A stretch of 64,000 bases of DNA, from positions 31,837 to 95,836 of the forward strand of contig CAIJXU010000054.1 of the NCBI GenBank assembly GCA_903824725.1, in the 5' to 3' direction. This DNA is from an uncultured Bacteroidota bacterium. Lineage in GTDB: Bacteria; Bacteroidota; Bacteroidia; Chitinophagales; Chitinophagaceae. This document shows positions 45,711-54,340 of this stretch, one piece after another. Position 1 is the first letter of the stretch. Every line of letters starts with the position of its first letter. The notes below the pieces were generated by a model that saw only the letters and a program-made list of their open reading frames with translations, made no database searches and had not been told where the DNA came from. The translations under genes were made by a program, and so were the position numbers.

Positions 45711-46124
45711 CTAGAAATGATTTTTTATAAATTCCTCGCAATATCTTTTTATCAATCCCCTTGTGGAAGCAAAGGATTGTTTGATTTCTTCTGGCGCACC
45801 TATCGCTTTTGCTGGATCTGGGAAATTATAATGGAATTTTAAAGCCTTACTCGGAAAATAAGGGCAGCGTTCCTTTGCATGATCACAAACTGTAATAATG
45901 TAATCAAATTCAATGTCTTTATATTCTAATATGTTGTTGGAAGTGTGATTTGTAATATCAATCCCATCTTCCATCATGGTTTCAATGGCTTTTGGATTTA
46001 CACCATGTGTTTCAATACCTGCACTATATACATTGGCTTTACCTTTAGCAAAAAAGTACAAATACCCTTCTGCCATTTGGCTACGACAACTATTACCTGT
46101 ACATAAGACTAAAATATTTTTCAT
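45711..46124 (-). CDS. arsC: Arsenate reductase, thioredoxin-coupled type
   Basis: 137 aa low-molecular-weight-phosphatase fold. Nucleophile Cys8 lies in LCTGNSCRSQMAEG (CX5R); the redox pair Cys80 and Cys87 is in VCDHAKERCPYF, matching Cys10/Cys82/Cys89 of the pI258 enzyme. It reduces arsenate to arsenite. ATG 46124 is used because MKNILVLCTGNSCRS is canonical; the longer frame runs back into arsM. Last gene of arsR-arsM-arsC, 17 bases after arsM. Confidence 0.95.
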   Translation of the reverse strand: MKNILVLCTGNSCRSQMAEGYLYFFAKGKANVYSAGIETHGVNPKAIETMMEDGIDITNHTSNNILEYKDIEFDYIITVCDHAKERCPYFPSKALKFHYNFPDPAKAIGAPEEIKQSFASTRGLIKRYCEEFIKNHF

Positions 46125-46141
46125 TAAAATTAATTTTTGAA

Positions 46142-46987
46142 TTAGCAACAGCCTCCACCAGGAACACACTTATTTTCGCTTGTTGGTTTTTTTGCAAAAA
46201 CCGTAACACTAAAAATACCAGTATCCCCATTTTTAAAAGCAATAAGTTGCTCAGGTGTTAAATAATTAATTAAAATGTCATCTGGAATGATAATGGGTTT
46301 TTCCTTTTGAATGGTTATTTGTTCAAAGCCATTCGCATGTATTAATTCCATATATACTTCCTTTTGAATTGCTCCAGAAACACAGCCAGCATACATTTCG
46401 GCATCTTTTCTTAACCCTTCGGGTAAAGCGCCCACTAAAACAACATCTGAAATACTAAAGTGACCGCCAGGTTTTAATACTCGGTATATATCCTTAATGA
46501 CGGCGTCTTTATTAGGTACCAAATTCAGGACACAATTGCTTACAATAACATCAGCAGCATTTGAAGTAATAGGCATCGACTCAATATCTCCTTGTCTAAA
46601 TTCGACATTATTAAAACCTCTCACTTCGGCGTTTGACCTGGCTTTTTCAATCATGGCTGGTGTAAAATCAATACCAATCACTTTGCCTGTTTCACCCGTT
46701 TCATGTCGGGCAATAAAACAATCATTCCCTGCGCCACTTCCTAAATCAACCACTACATCCCCTTTTTTAATTTGAGCAAATTGAGTTGGAAGTCCACAGC
46801 CAAGACCCAAATCAGCATCGACATTATAACCTTTTAAGGCAGTATAATCCTCTGACATAATATTATAAATCTCAGTGGAGCAGCCTCCAGCCCCACAACA
46901 AGAGGACATATTTGTTTCTTTATCCTGTAAAGCAATTTCACTGTATTTTTTCTTTACGATTTCTTTTAATTGCGCTTCGGTTTGCAT
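46142..46987 (-). CDS. arsM: Arsenite S-adenosylmethionine methyltransferase
   Basis: 281 aa. Rossmann methyltransferase with SAM loop VVDLGSGAGNDCF (about residue 79). The catalytic cysteines are Cys64 (GLGCGLP), Cys152 (SNCVLNL) and Cys202 (AGCVSGA), with the same 50-residue spacing between the last two as in characterised ArsM. N-terminal CCGAGGC and C-terminal GGGCC are extra cysteine clusters. It methylates arsenite. It lies between arsR (43-base gap) and arsC, so reduction of arsenate is coupled to methylation. Confidence 0.95.
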   Translation of the reverse strand: MQTEAQLKEIVKKKYSEIALQDKETNMSSCCGAGGCSTEIYNIMSEDYTALKGYNVDADLGLGCGLPTQFAQIKKGDVVVDLGSGAGNDCFIARHETGETGKVIGIDFTPAMIEKARSNAEVRGFNNVEFRQGDIESMPITSNAADVIVSNCVLNLVPNKDAVIKDIYRVLKPGGHFSISDVVLVGALPEGLRKDAEMYAGCVSGAIQKEVYMELIHANGFEQITIQKEKPIIIPDDILINYLTPEQLIAFKNGDTGIFSVTVFAKKPTSENKCVPGGGCC

Positions 46988-47030
46988 ACTTAAAATTTTA
47001 ATTTTTTAAAAATGTTCTAAAATATTTTTA

Positions 47031-47363
47031 TCAACAGCATTTAACTGGTGCTATGTTCATTTTTTCAAATAATCCATTCAATTGTAATACTGCTTTATTC
47101 CACTCCTTTACATCAATACAATAACAAACCGAAGCCCCATCAATATCTCCCTTTATCAAACCTGCTTCCTTTAATTCCTTTAAATGTTGCGAAACGGTAG
47201 ATTGAGATAAAGGCAAGTCGTCAACAATATCGCCACAAATACAGGATTGTTTTTTTAATAATAAATTTAAAATTGCAATTCTTGCAGGATGTGAAAGTGC
47301 TTTTGCGTATTTAGCAATACTTAATTCCTTTGAGGTGTATTCGGCTGTTTTGGTAGTTCCCAT
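47031..47363 (-). CDS. arsR: ArsR-family arsenic-responsive repressor
   Basis: 110 aa winged-helix protein. The helix-turn-helix includes [20 protein letters not shown] (residues 50-69). Possible As(III) ligands: Cys41 and Cys43 (SCICGDIV, in the same helix region as the CVCDL of classic ArsR), Cys80/Cys82 and Cys109/Cys110. Its start codon abuts a perfect palindrome, so it should repress its own operon arsR-arsM-arsC. Confidence 0.93.
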   Translation of the reverse strand: MGTTKTAEYTSKELSIAKYAKALSHPARIAILNLLLKKQSCICGDIVDDLPLSQSTVSQHLKELKEAGLIKGDIDGASVCYCIDVKEWNKAVLQLNGLFEKMNIAPVKCC

Positions 47364-47387
47364 ATTAATCGTAAAATTACGATTAAT
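47364..47387. promoter_or_regulatory. ArsR operator, perfect palindrome
   Basis: ATTAATCGTAA, spacer AA, TTACGATTAAT: 11-bp perfect arms directly upstream of the arsR ATG (47363). The minus-strand sequence includes TAATTTTA, a 7/8 -7 box, so repressor binding would cover the promoter. The ATCGT..ACGAT core resembles ArsR/SmtB-type sites. Confidence 0.7.
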
Positions 47388-47406
47388 TATTTAATTGACA
47401 TAAAAA

Positions 47407-48159
47407 CTATCTACACACCGAACCTCCATCAATGACTAATTCGGTGCCAGTGACAAAGGAGGCTTCGTCAGAAGCAAGGTAAAGCGCGCCCCAAGCAATT
47501 TCAATAGGATCTGCTATGCGGCCCTGTGGTGACATGTTTTTAATCATATCGGACATCTCAGGTGATTTCAATAAGGCCTCTGTCATGGGCGTTAAAACAC
47601 CCCCTGGGCATATTGTATTTACCCGAATATTATCTTTTGCTAATTCCACTGCTAGGTCCTTACTTAATAAGCATAACGCCCCTTTTGAACTTGAGTAAGC
47701 AGTACCATTACCTCCTACTAAACCTGCAATGGAAGCAATATTTACAATGGCGCCGCTGCCCGAATTTCTTAAAAAAGGAATGATGGTTTTACAACCAATA
47801 AATGGACCTGTGATATTAGTGGCCATCACTTTATTCCATAGTTCCATCGTAGTTGATTCACAATTCACAAAACCAGGATAAATTCCTGCATTATTAATTA
47901 GAATGTCAATTTTACCGAAAAGTTCAACCGTTTTTACAGCTACTTGATCCCAGTCTAGTTGACTAGTGACATCTAATTTTAGATACGAAATATTTAATCC
48001 TTCTAACTGAGCAGTTAATACCCATTCTTTTAATAATTCAACATTATTATCAGTGGCCATTACTTTAGCGCCTTCTTGTGCAAACAACTTGGCTTCTGCC
48101 GCTCCCATTCCTCCTGCGGCACCTGTGATGATCACCACCTTATCTTTTAAGCGTTTCAT
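47407..48159 (-). CDS. Short-chain dehydrogenase/reductase
   Basis: 250 aa classical SDR. Cofactor loop VIITGAAGGMGAAEAKLFA (residues 9-27; Asp36-Asn following VMATDNN suggests NAD preference), ILINNAGIYPG, catalytic Ser in NIASIAGLVG and YSSSKGALCLL (Tyr-x-x-x-Lys). It resembles glucose 1-dehydrogenase-type or sugar/steroid dehydrogenases. It follows the alpha-L-fucosidase gene on the same strand, with a long hairpin between, so a sugar substrate such as L-fucose is possible but unproven. An inverted repeat TATACT-N9-AGTATA lies at 48161-48181 just upstream. Confidence 0.9.
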   Translation of the reverse strand: MKRLKDKVVIITGAAGGMGAAEAKLFAQEGAKVMATDNNVELLKEWVLTAQLEGLNISYLKLDVTSQLDWDQVAVKTVELFGKIDILINNAGIYPGFVNCESTTMELWNKVMATNITGPFIGCKTIIPFLRNSGSGAIVNIASIAGLVGGNGTAYSSSKGALCLLSKDLAVELAKDNIRVNTICPGGVLTPMTEALLKSPEMSDMIKNMSPQGRIADPIEIAWGALYLASDEASFVTGTELVIDGGSVCR

Positions 48160-48208
48160 ATATACTCTATTTAATAGTATAAAGGAAGTCTATTAAATAA
48201 GCATAAAA

Positions 48209-48246
48209 CATGATGCATATTAGTAATGAAACTAATATGCATCATG
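48209..48246 (-). terminator. Perfect 16-bp inverted repeat after the fucosidase gene
   Basis: CATGATGCATATTAGT, spacer AATGAA, ACTAATATGCATCATG. It begins 26 bases after the fucosidase stop on the minus strand and is followed there by TTTTATGCTTATTT, so an AT-rich intrinsic terminator is the simplest reading. The perfect symmetry also fits an operator for the SDR gene. Confidence 0.6.
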
Positions 48247-48272
48247 AAAATTAAAACTGAAAATTAGTGAGG

Positions 48273-49700
48273 CTAATTAAATGATATTTTAAATACCAAT
48301 GCTTCGGTATTGGTATTTATTTTTGAGGAAGGCACTGTGATGGTGAGATTGTTATTGTCTTGCTTATAATTTAATTTTTGATCCATACCTAAAATTTGAA
48401 CCTCCTTAATTGGATGGCCTAATTTTATCTTTAAACTATAAGTTTCAGCTATGGCTTCCTTTTCGGCAAGTTGATAAATTGCATAAATACAATTTTGCTT
48501 TTTAGTGAACACCCATTTACCTTGTCCTGGTAATGCAGGATCGGCATCTGCATCATAAATGGCTTCACCATTGATATTGATCCATTTTCCAATTTGTTCT
48601 AATCTTGCATAAGCATTAGGATCCCATTCACCATCAGGGCCTGGCCCAATATTTAAAAGTAGATTCCCATTTTTTGAAACGATTTCTGTAAGCAAATGAA
48701 TCACCTTTCGAGATGATTTATATTGATCATTAGGAACATATGACCAGGAATTTCCTAAGGTCATACAACTTTCCCATGGATAAGGTAAATAAGTGGCAGG
48801 TACTTGTTGTTCGGGTGTCACATAATTTTCAAATTCGCCATGAACGGTACGATCTACAACCATTAAACCTGGCTGGTGTGTTCTTGCCATTGCAGCAATA
48901 TTGCCCATGTCAATATCTTGATTATGTGTAATTGTGCGTTGCCATTCAACCGAAGTGTCAATAGAACTATAAGGGCGAACCCAACCGCCATCCAACCATA
49001 AAATATCCACTTTACCATAACCACTCATTAATTCTTCGATTTGATTATAAGTAAATTTTTTAAACGCGTTCCAGCGCTCAGGATACTTTTTGGGATCATA
49101 TGAAACATTACGATCCTTAGGTGGAAAATATTTCCACCAATAGTCTGGTGTATTCCAATCTGGTTTAGAAAAATAAGCGCCAGTCATAAAACCTTGTGCT
49201 CTAAAAGCATTAAAAACTTCCTTTGTAACATTTGCTTTTACATTTTTAGAAAAAGGAGATTTTACACTTGTAATTTTATAATCCGTTTGCTTGGTATCAA
49301 ACATGCAAAAGCCATCATGATGTTTTGTAGTAAATACTACATATTTCATTCCCGCATTTTTAGCAGCTTGCGCCCATTTGGTAGGATTAAATTTAACTGG
49401 ATTAAAAGTGGTTTGTAAGTTTTCATAGGCTTGTTTATACCCAAACCAATCTTTGGCAAAAGGACCTTTTCGTTGCGTCCAGCCTTCATCTTCCGGACAT
49501 AAGGACCAGCTTTCTACTACGCCCCATTGGCTATATGTACCCCAATGCATGAGCAATCCAAATTTAATTTTACGCCACTCCTGAATTTTGGCTTGCACTA
49601 ATTTATCAGAGGGCACTGTGTATTTTAAACTTGCATTATGCTCCTGTGCGAAAAGTGAAAATGAAATAAAAATGGCAATAAAAAATAATAATTTTCTCAT
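48273..49700 (-). CDS. Alpha-L-fucosidase (GH29)
   Basis: 475 aa exported glycosidase; signal peptide 1-19 (FSLFA-Q). The GH29 catalytic barrel has FGLLMHWGTYSQWG, FTTKHHDGFCMFD (residues 123-135) and the nucleophile Asp237 in VDILWLDGGW. The C-terminal about 100 residues form a small beta-sandwich (VFTKKQNCIYAIYQ). It releases L-fucose from glycans in the periplasm or at the surface. No fucose transporter is next to it. Confidence 0.94.
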   Translation of the reverse strand: MRKLLFFIAIFISFSLFAQEHNASLKYTVPSDKLVQAKIQEWRKIKFGLLMHWGTYSQWGVVESWSLCPEDEGWTQRKGPFAKDWFGYKQAYENLQTTFNPVKFNPTKWAQAAKNAGMKYVVFTTKHHDGFCMFDTKQTDYKITSVKSPFSKNVKANVTKEVFNAFRAQGFMTGAYFSKPDWNTPDYWWKYFPPKDRNVSYDPKKYPERWNAFKKFTYNQIEELMSGYGKVDILWLDGGWVRPYSSIDTSVEWQRTITHNQDIDMGNIAAMARTHQPGLMVVDRTVHGEFENYVTPEQQVPATYLPYPWESCMTLGNSWSYVPNDQYKSSRKVIHLLTEIVSKNGNLLLNIGPGPDGEWDPNAYARLEQIGKWININGEAIYDADADPALPGQGKWVFTKKQNCIYAIYQLAEKEAIAETYSLKIKLGHPIKEVQILGMDQKLNYKQDNNNLTITVPSSKINTNTEALVFKISFN

Positions 49701-49857
49701 TTAATAATAGATTGAAAAGATAAAATATTTAAAATGTACAATAGATTACACTCGTATTGTAAATATAGGAATAAATTAATATTTTATATCAGGATAATCA
49801 CCCAACCTATTCAATTATTACAATTAAAAAAAACTGATGTGAAATAGATCACGAATA

Positions 49858-50424
49858 CTAAGCAGATTTTTTTACAAACTTTGTTAATATGACAATGGTT
49901 TGCTCATTAACCTTGCCTTCAATTTGTTCTGGATTATCAGGTACCAATCTAATTTTTCGTACTATAGTACCTTTGGGCGCCATAAAATTAGCCCCTTTCA
50001 CATTTAAACCTTGCGTTAAAATGATGGTATCCCCATTTTGGAGTTCGGTTCCATTGCTATCTAAATGCACCGCATCTTTTTGAAATGCACTAACTGCCCA
50101 TGTGATTACTGTTTCATCAAAATCAACCGAAGTCAATAATTCATTGGCCCACTCATTATCTTTAAGGCCATATAAAATACGGTAACTTAAAGCAAGTACA
50201 CTAGGCTCTGCATTCCAAATACTACCCGCCAAACATTGCCAGTGATTACCTGCCTCTTTACCTTCGATAACAGACAAGCATTGATCACAAAGGGCCACTT
50301 CATTTTCAATCACATCATTATTTTTAGGACTAACTGCATAAGCGCTTGTTGCTTTATCGGTAGAACATAATTCACAAAGGCCTTGACATCTTTCTTGAAG
50401 CTTACTAGAGATGGTTGATTTCAT
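49858..50424 (-). CDS. PhnA/YjdM-family zinc-ribbon protein
   Basis: 188 aa. N-terminal zinc-ribbon-like cysteines (CQGLCELC and LCDQCLSVI), a helical middle (WNAEPSVLALSYRIL), and a C-terminal SH3-like PhnA domain (HLDSNGTELQNGDTIIL, GANFMAPKGTIVRKIRLV). Despite the historic name there is no link to phosphonate metabolism in the window. The role is unknown. Confidence 0.9.
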   Translation of the reverse strand: MKSTISSKLQERCQGLCELCSTDKATSAYAVSPKNNDVIENEVALCDQCLSVIEGKEAGNHWQCLAGSIWNAEPSVLALSYRILYGLKDNEWANELLTSVDFDETVITWAVSAFQKDAVHLDSNGTELQNGDTIILTQGLNVKGANFMAPKGTIVRKIRLVPDNPEQIEGKVNEQTIVILTKFVKKSA

Positions 50425-50473
50425 AATTCATTTTTTAAATTGTAATCCAAAATAGAATATTGGACAAATTTGA

Positions 50474-51664
50474 TTATCTGCGTCTGTTGAAACCTTTTTG
50501 AGGAATCGATTTGGGATTATAATTAGGAGTAGGACCAAATTCTGCAGGAACATTGCCTTTTAAAATGGGCGCTCCAAGTAATTGTTCGATCACGGCACAC
50601 TTGCCTTGTTCTTTTTCATCCACTAAGGTAAAAGCTGTTCCTGATGTAGCTGCACGAGCGGTTCTTCCAATACGGTGAATATAATCCTCGCCATCGTTGG
50701 GCACATCATAATTGATAACTAAATCGATATCATCAATATCAATACCTCTGCTTAAAACATCTGTTGCAACAAGAATATTTATTTTTTGATTTCTAAAATC
50801 TTGTAAATATTGCTCTCTACTTTTTTGATCTAAATCAGAATGTATTTCGGCAACCATTAAGTTTGCACTTTTTAATTTAGCGGTTAACTGTTTTACATTT
50901 AACTTCTTAGAACAAAAAACAATGACTTTGGAAAATTTTTTTGAACTTAACATGTCAATGATAATGGGAACTTTCTGTGCTTCGTATACAATAAAGGCTT
51001 TTTGTACAATTTGTTCTGGCGGTTTAGAAATAGCAATATTAATCTCAACAGGATTGTGTAATAATTTTTTTGCGAGTACCCTCATTTTCGAAGGCATAGT
51101 GGCAGAAAATAATAAGTTCTGACGAACTGCTGGTAAAAAAGTAAAAATTTTAGAAAGGTCATCCGAAAATCCCATATCCAACATTCGATCAGCCTCATCT
51201 AAAACCAAATATTTAAGTCCTTTCAATTTCACATAGCCCATATTTAAATGAGCAATCATACGCCCAGGTGTACATACCACAATATCAACACCACTCGTAA
51301 GTGCTTTTTTTTCGGTAACAAATGAATTGCCATCTCCACCACCATAAACAGCAATAGAACTTACATCTGTAAAATAGGAAAGCCCTTCAATACTTTCAGC
51401 AATTTGAATGGCTAATTCACGGGTCGGGACAATGACCATTGCGTTGATATCACCTGCATGATGAGGTGAAGTTAAAAGTCGATGTAATAAAGGCAGTAAA
51501 AAAGCGGCCGTTTTACCTGTACCAGTTTGAGCAGCAGCAATGATGTCTTTACCTTCTAAAATAGGAAGCATTACCTGTTGTTGCACTTCAGTTGCATTTT
51601 CATACCCCATGGCATCAATTCCTTCTAAAATACGGGGATCCAAACCTAAATCTATAAACTTCAA
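50474..51664 (-). CDS. DEAD-box RNA helicase, RhlE-like
   Basis: 396 aa. Q-motif region (FIDLGLDPRILEGIDAMGYENATEVQQQ), Walker A AAQTGTGKTAAF, PTRELA, DEAD box VLDEADRMLDMGF, SAT (LLFSATMPSKM), and C-domain motifs ATDVLSRGIDI and YIHRIGRTAR. It has only a short basic tail (KGFNRRR), shorter than most RhlE proteins. It probably remodels rRNA or mRNA structures in the cold. It is a stand-alone gene; TACCTTTA about 25 bases upstream is a near-match -7 box. Confidence 0.95.
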   Translation of the reverse strand: MKFIDLGLDPRILEGIDAMGYENATEVQQQVMLPILEGKDIIAAAQTGTGKTAAFLLPLLHRLLTSPHHAGDINAMVIVPTRELAIQIAESIEGLSYFTDVSSIAVYGGGDGNSFVTEKKALTSGVDIVVCTPGRMIAHLNMGYVKLKGLKYLVLDEADRMLDMGFSDDLSKIFTFLPAVRQNLLFSATMPSKMRVLAKKLLHNPVEINIAISKPPEQIVQKAFIVYEAQKVPIIIDMLSSKKFSKVIVFCSKKLNVKQLTAKLKSANLMVAEIHSDLDQKSREQYLQDFRNQKINILVATDVLSRGIDIDDIDLVINYDVPNDGEDYIHRIGRTARAATSGTAFTLVDEKEQGKCAVIEQLLGAPILKGNVPAEFGPTPNYNPKSIPQKGFNRRR

Positions 51665-51756
51665 AATGGTATCATTTAATTATTGATAGGCATAAAGGTA
51701 CATCATTTTAAAGGCATAAGTATGAATGCAAATGAAGTAGTAGTAATTAAAGGAAA

Positions 51757-52329
51757 TTAAACTTCCAACTTTTGGGTTGGTTCAAATAATAGTTTGGCTT
51801 GAACAAGTGTAGCTATCACTTGTATGATTCCCATTGTTAAAAATAAAGCGTTAAAAGAAACATAATTAGCAATGAGACCGCCTATTGCAATGGCTATACC
51901 AGATACAAAATGAGTATGTCCGCTTGCCAAGCTCCAATGAAAAGTATTTTCAGTGTTTTCCATATTAGATGCAAATAAAGCGTCCCATATAGGAGCACTT
52001 AAAGCTTCGGCTATTCCTAATCCAACTTGTAACATAAAAAGTTGATTTGCATTTTCAATAAACATATAACCAAAAGTGAAGCATGCATTAAGAGCATAGC
52101 CAAAAATCATAACATGTTTTTTATATTTGGATTGGTTAACATATCTACCAACTATAACATAAAAAATTCCTGTACTAATTAAGTAAAGTGCCCATGCCCA
52201 AGTGATGTCTAATAAATTGCCTCCTATCTTCTCGGCATAGATTGCAAATAAAGGGCCGAATAAACCTTCCCCAAAATACCATAAACTTGAAGCGACTAGT
52301 AAAATTTTAGTGGTTTTGGTTAGATTCAT
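51757..52329 (-). CDS. Half-size MFS-like membrane protein
   Basis: 190 aa with about six hydrophobic segments. The first residues (LLVASSLWYFGEGLFGPLFAIYAEKIGG) and the loop VGRYVNQSKYKKHVM resemble the N-terminal half of an MFS transporter, but there is no second half and the chain ends normally (LLFEPTQKLEV). MFS proteins normally need 12 helices, so it would have to act as a dimer or have another role. It starts 2 bases after the outer-membrane protein gene, so the two are cotranscribed. Confidence 0.75.
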   Translation of the reverse strand: MNLTKTTKILLVASSLWYFGEGLFGPLFAIYAEKIGGNLLDITWAWALYLISTGIFYVIVGRYVNQSKYKKHVMIFGYALNACFTFGYMFIENANQLFMLQVGLGIAEALSAPIWDALFASNMENTENTFHWSLASGHTHFVSGIAIAIGGLIANYVSFNALFLTMGIIQVIATLVQAKLLFEPTQKLEV

Positions 52330-52331
52330 TT

Positions 52332-53252
52332 TTAAAATTTATAAATAAGACTGAATTGATAAAAAAATTGATTTGATAAATGTAATTCTGAATAAGGAGT
52401 TGAATCAAAAGAATTGGAAGTAGGAATACCTGAAATAGGTGTTACTGTATTAGTAGTAATAGTACTAATTTTATTAAATGGATTGGAATATGTTGGCGAG
52501 AAAATTAAACTCAAACGATTATTTTCATAGGTGATGGGCATAGAAAAATCAATATTAAGTAATTTAAGGCCCTTGTCTAATAAAGTGGTGCTATTTTGAA
52601 TGATTGGCGCGTTTGTATTTGATCCCTTATTCCCTTTTGCTCCGTTTGGTCCATTTAATCGACGCGTTATATTTGATTCATAATAATTCAAGGTACTAAA
52701 AGTAGAATATAAATATGGGTTGATGCTTAAACTAGATGATTGGTTGTTAGTTAAATAAATTGTTTTTTCGATACCAGGAGTGAATTGAAAATCGGTTTTC
52801 CCAGAAAAGAAAACATCAGTAATACTATTTAATTGAAAAAATTTAAAATCATAATTTAAACTTACTCCAATATCAGTAGATATATTTCCATTTAATAAAT
52901 TTGATTGCCCAGCATAAAAATATTTAGACCCATAGATATCACCATATATATTTTCACCAATTTTATATTCATATCCTAAATCCAATTGAAAATAATCGAA
53001 ACGTTGTGCTCCTTTAGTTAATAAATAGCTCGCACTAAAATTAGAAAAGAAACCATTGGCTAAGTGAAGCGAAGCTGTAGTAGTTTGATATGGTGCTTTA
53101 ATAGAATCAGCACGTCCATTATAAATATAATTACTTAAATAATCCAATTGTAAACTAAAGCTAGTAGCATCGGCTTTCTTTTTAGATTGACCTTGAACTG
53201 CTGTCATGATTAGCATGAAGGGCATTAAAATTAAATATTTGAAATGCTTCAT
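52332..53252 (-). CDS. Outer-membrane beta-barrel-like protein
   Basis: 306 aa. Signal peptide 1-22 (TAVQGQ). The rest is built of alternating aromatic/polar strands (YFQLDLGYEYKIG, NIYGDIYGSKYFYAGQ, LSLIFSPTYSNPF) and ends in FYQFSLIYKF, a terminal aromatic residue typical of barrel insertion. A short collagen-like GPNGAKGNKG segment lies near residue 210. I know no named family. It is followed immediately by the half-size MFS protein. Confidence 0.7.
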   Translation of the reverse strand: MKHFKYLILMPFMLIMTAVQGQSKKKADATSFSLQLDYLSNYIYNGRADSIKAPYQTTTASLHLANGFFSNFSASYLLTKGAQRFDYFQLDLGYEYKIGENIYGDIYGSKYFYAGQSNLLNGNISTDIGVSLNYDFKFFQLNSITDVFFSGKTDFQFTPGIEKTIYLTNNQSSSLSINPYLYSTFSTLNYYESNITRRLNGPNGAKGNKGSNTNAPIIQNSTTLLDKGLKLLNIDFSMPITYENNRLSLIFSPTYSNPFNKISTITTNTVTPISGIPTSNSFDSTPYSELHLSNQFFYQFSLIYKF

Positions 53253-53352
53253 AAGAAAGTTGTTTAAGCTATTAAAAATAACGAAATTATTTAAATAAAT
53301 AGATTTTAAAAAATAATACTAAATCGAAATTTTATTCTAAATTTAGTTAATT

Positions 53353-54336
53353 ATGTATTTATTAAAGTTTTGTTATTTTATTATAGGATTTATATCTCGT
53401 ATGATATTCGGACTACGCTCAACACAAGAAAAGGGAGTACAATTCTTAAAAGGTATTGAAGTAAAATTTAACGGAAAATTTACAAATAATACATTTAAGA
53501 AAATAATTAGATTTCAGAGTTTACAACAACTTATTATTAATGATGGTTTTTTAAAATTAGAGGGCAGGTTTTCTAATGAAAATGAAAAGAACAATAATAA
53601 AACCTATTTTATATTGGCAAGCTTATATGACGATTTAATAGATGATCAAATTGTAAGTAAGGAAATACTAGATGACATGTTTTTGCATCCTGAAAAATTT
53701 AAACCTACTACATTTAACGAATCTGTTTTAATGGATGCCCATTTAAAACTATTAAATAGTGTAAAAGATAAAATAGAGTATCAAAATATATTAAATCAGA
53801 TTCAACAAGCACAAACAGATTCCACCCTACAAGTGAATGAGAAGATACCACTATCAACTATACTATCTATCACTAAAAGAAAAGGAGGTTATAGCTTACT
53901 CATGTGTCGTCATTACTTAGAAACTTCATCGAGTGATATAATTGATCAATGTTGGTATCATTTAGGTGGTTTGATCCAAATGACAAATGACTTGTATGAT
54001 ATTTATAAAGATACCCACGAAGGCATTCAAACATTTGCAAATACTCAAAATACAATTATTGATATTGAACGAGTATATAATGAGCAACTGAAATTATTTA
54101 TAAAAAGTATTGAGATATTACCTTATGCTCATTTAAAAATGACAAGATTGCGTATTATTTTATCTCTAATTCCTGCTTTTGGATATTTAGCTTTAGAAAA
54201 TTTAAGAAAATTACAAGGCGACAATGACCACTTATTACCATTTAAAGATTACGAAAGAAAAGATTTAATTATTGATATGGAGAAATTTAAAAATGTAATT
54301 AAACTTTTTAAATACAGTTATCAATTAGCAAAATAA
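53353..54336 (+). CDS. Class I isoprenoid-synthase-like protein
   Basis: 327 aa, helical throughout. It carries an aspartate-rich motif LYDDLIDDQ (Asp93, Asp94, Asp97, Asp98) and a second metal-binding-like motif QMTNDLYDIYKDTHEG (Asn212, Asp213, Asp216, Asp220), similar in form to the QxTNxxRDxxED element of phytoene/squalene synthases and to NSE-type motifs of terpene cyclases. Their spacing (about 120 residues) suits a class I isoprenoid synthase fold. An N-terminal hydrophobic stretch (LLKFCYFIIGFISRMIF) may associate with membrane. No carotenoid or terpenoid genes are nearby. The substrate is unknown; the fold assignment rests on the two motifs. Confidence 0.65.
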   Translation: MYLLKFCYFIIGFISRMIFGLRSTQEKGVQFLKGIEVKFNGKFTNNTFKKIIRFQSLQQLIINDGFLKLEGRFSNENEKNNNKTYFILASLYDDLIDDQIVSKEILDDMFLHPEKFKPTTFNESVLMDAHLKLLNSVKDKIEYQNILNQIQQAQTDSTLQVNEKIPLSTILSITKRKGGYSLLMCRHYLETSSSDIIDQCWYHLGGLIQMTNDLYDIYKDTHEGIQTFANTQNTIIDIERVYNEQLKLFIKSIEILPYAHLKMTRLRIILSLIPAFGYLALENLRKLQGDNDHLLPFKDYERKDLIIDMEKFKNVIKLFKYSYQLAK

Positions 54337-54340
54337 ATTA

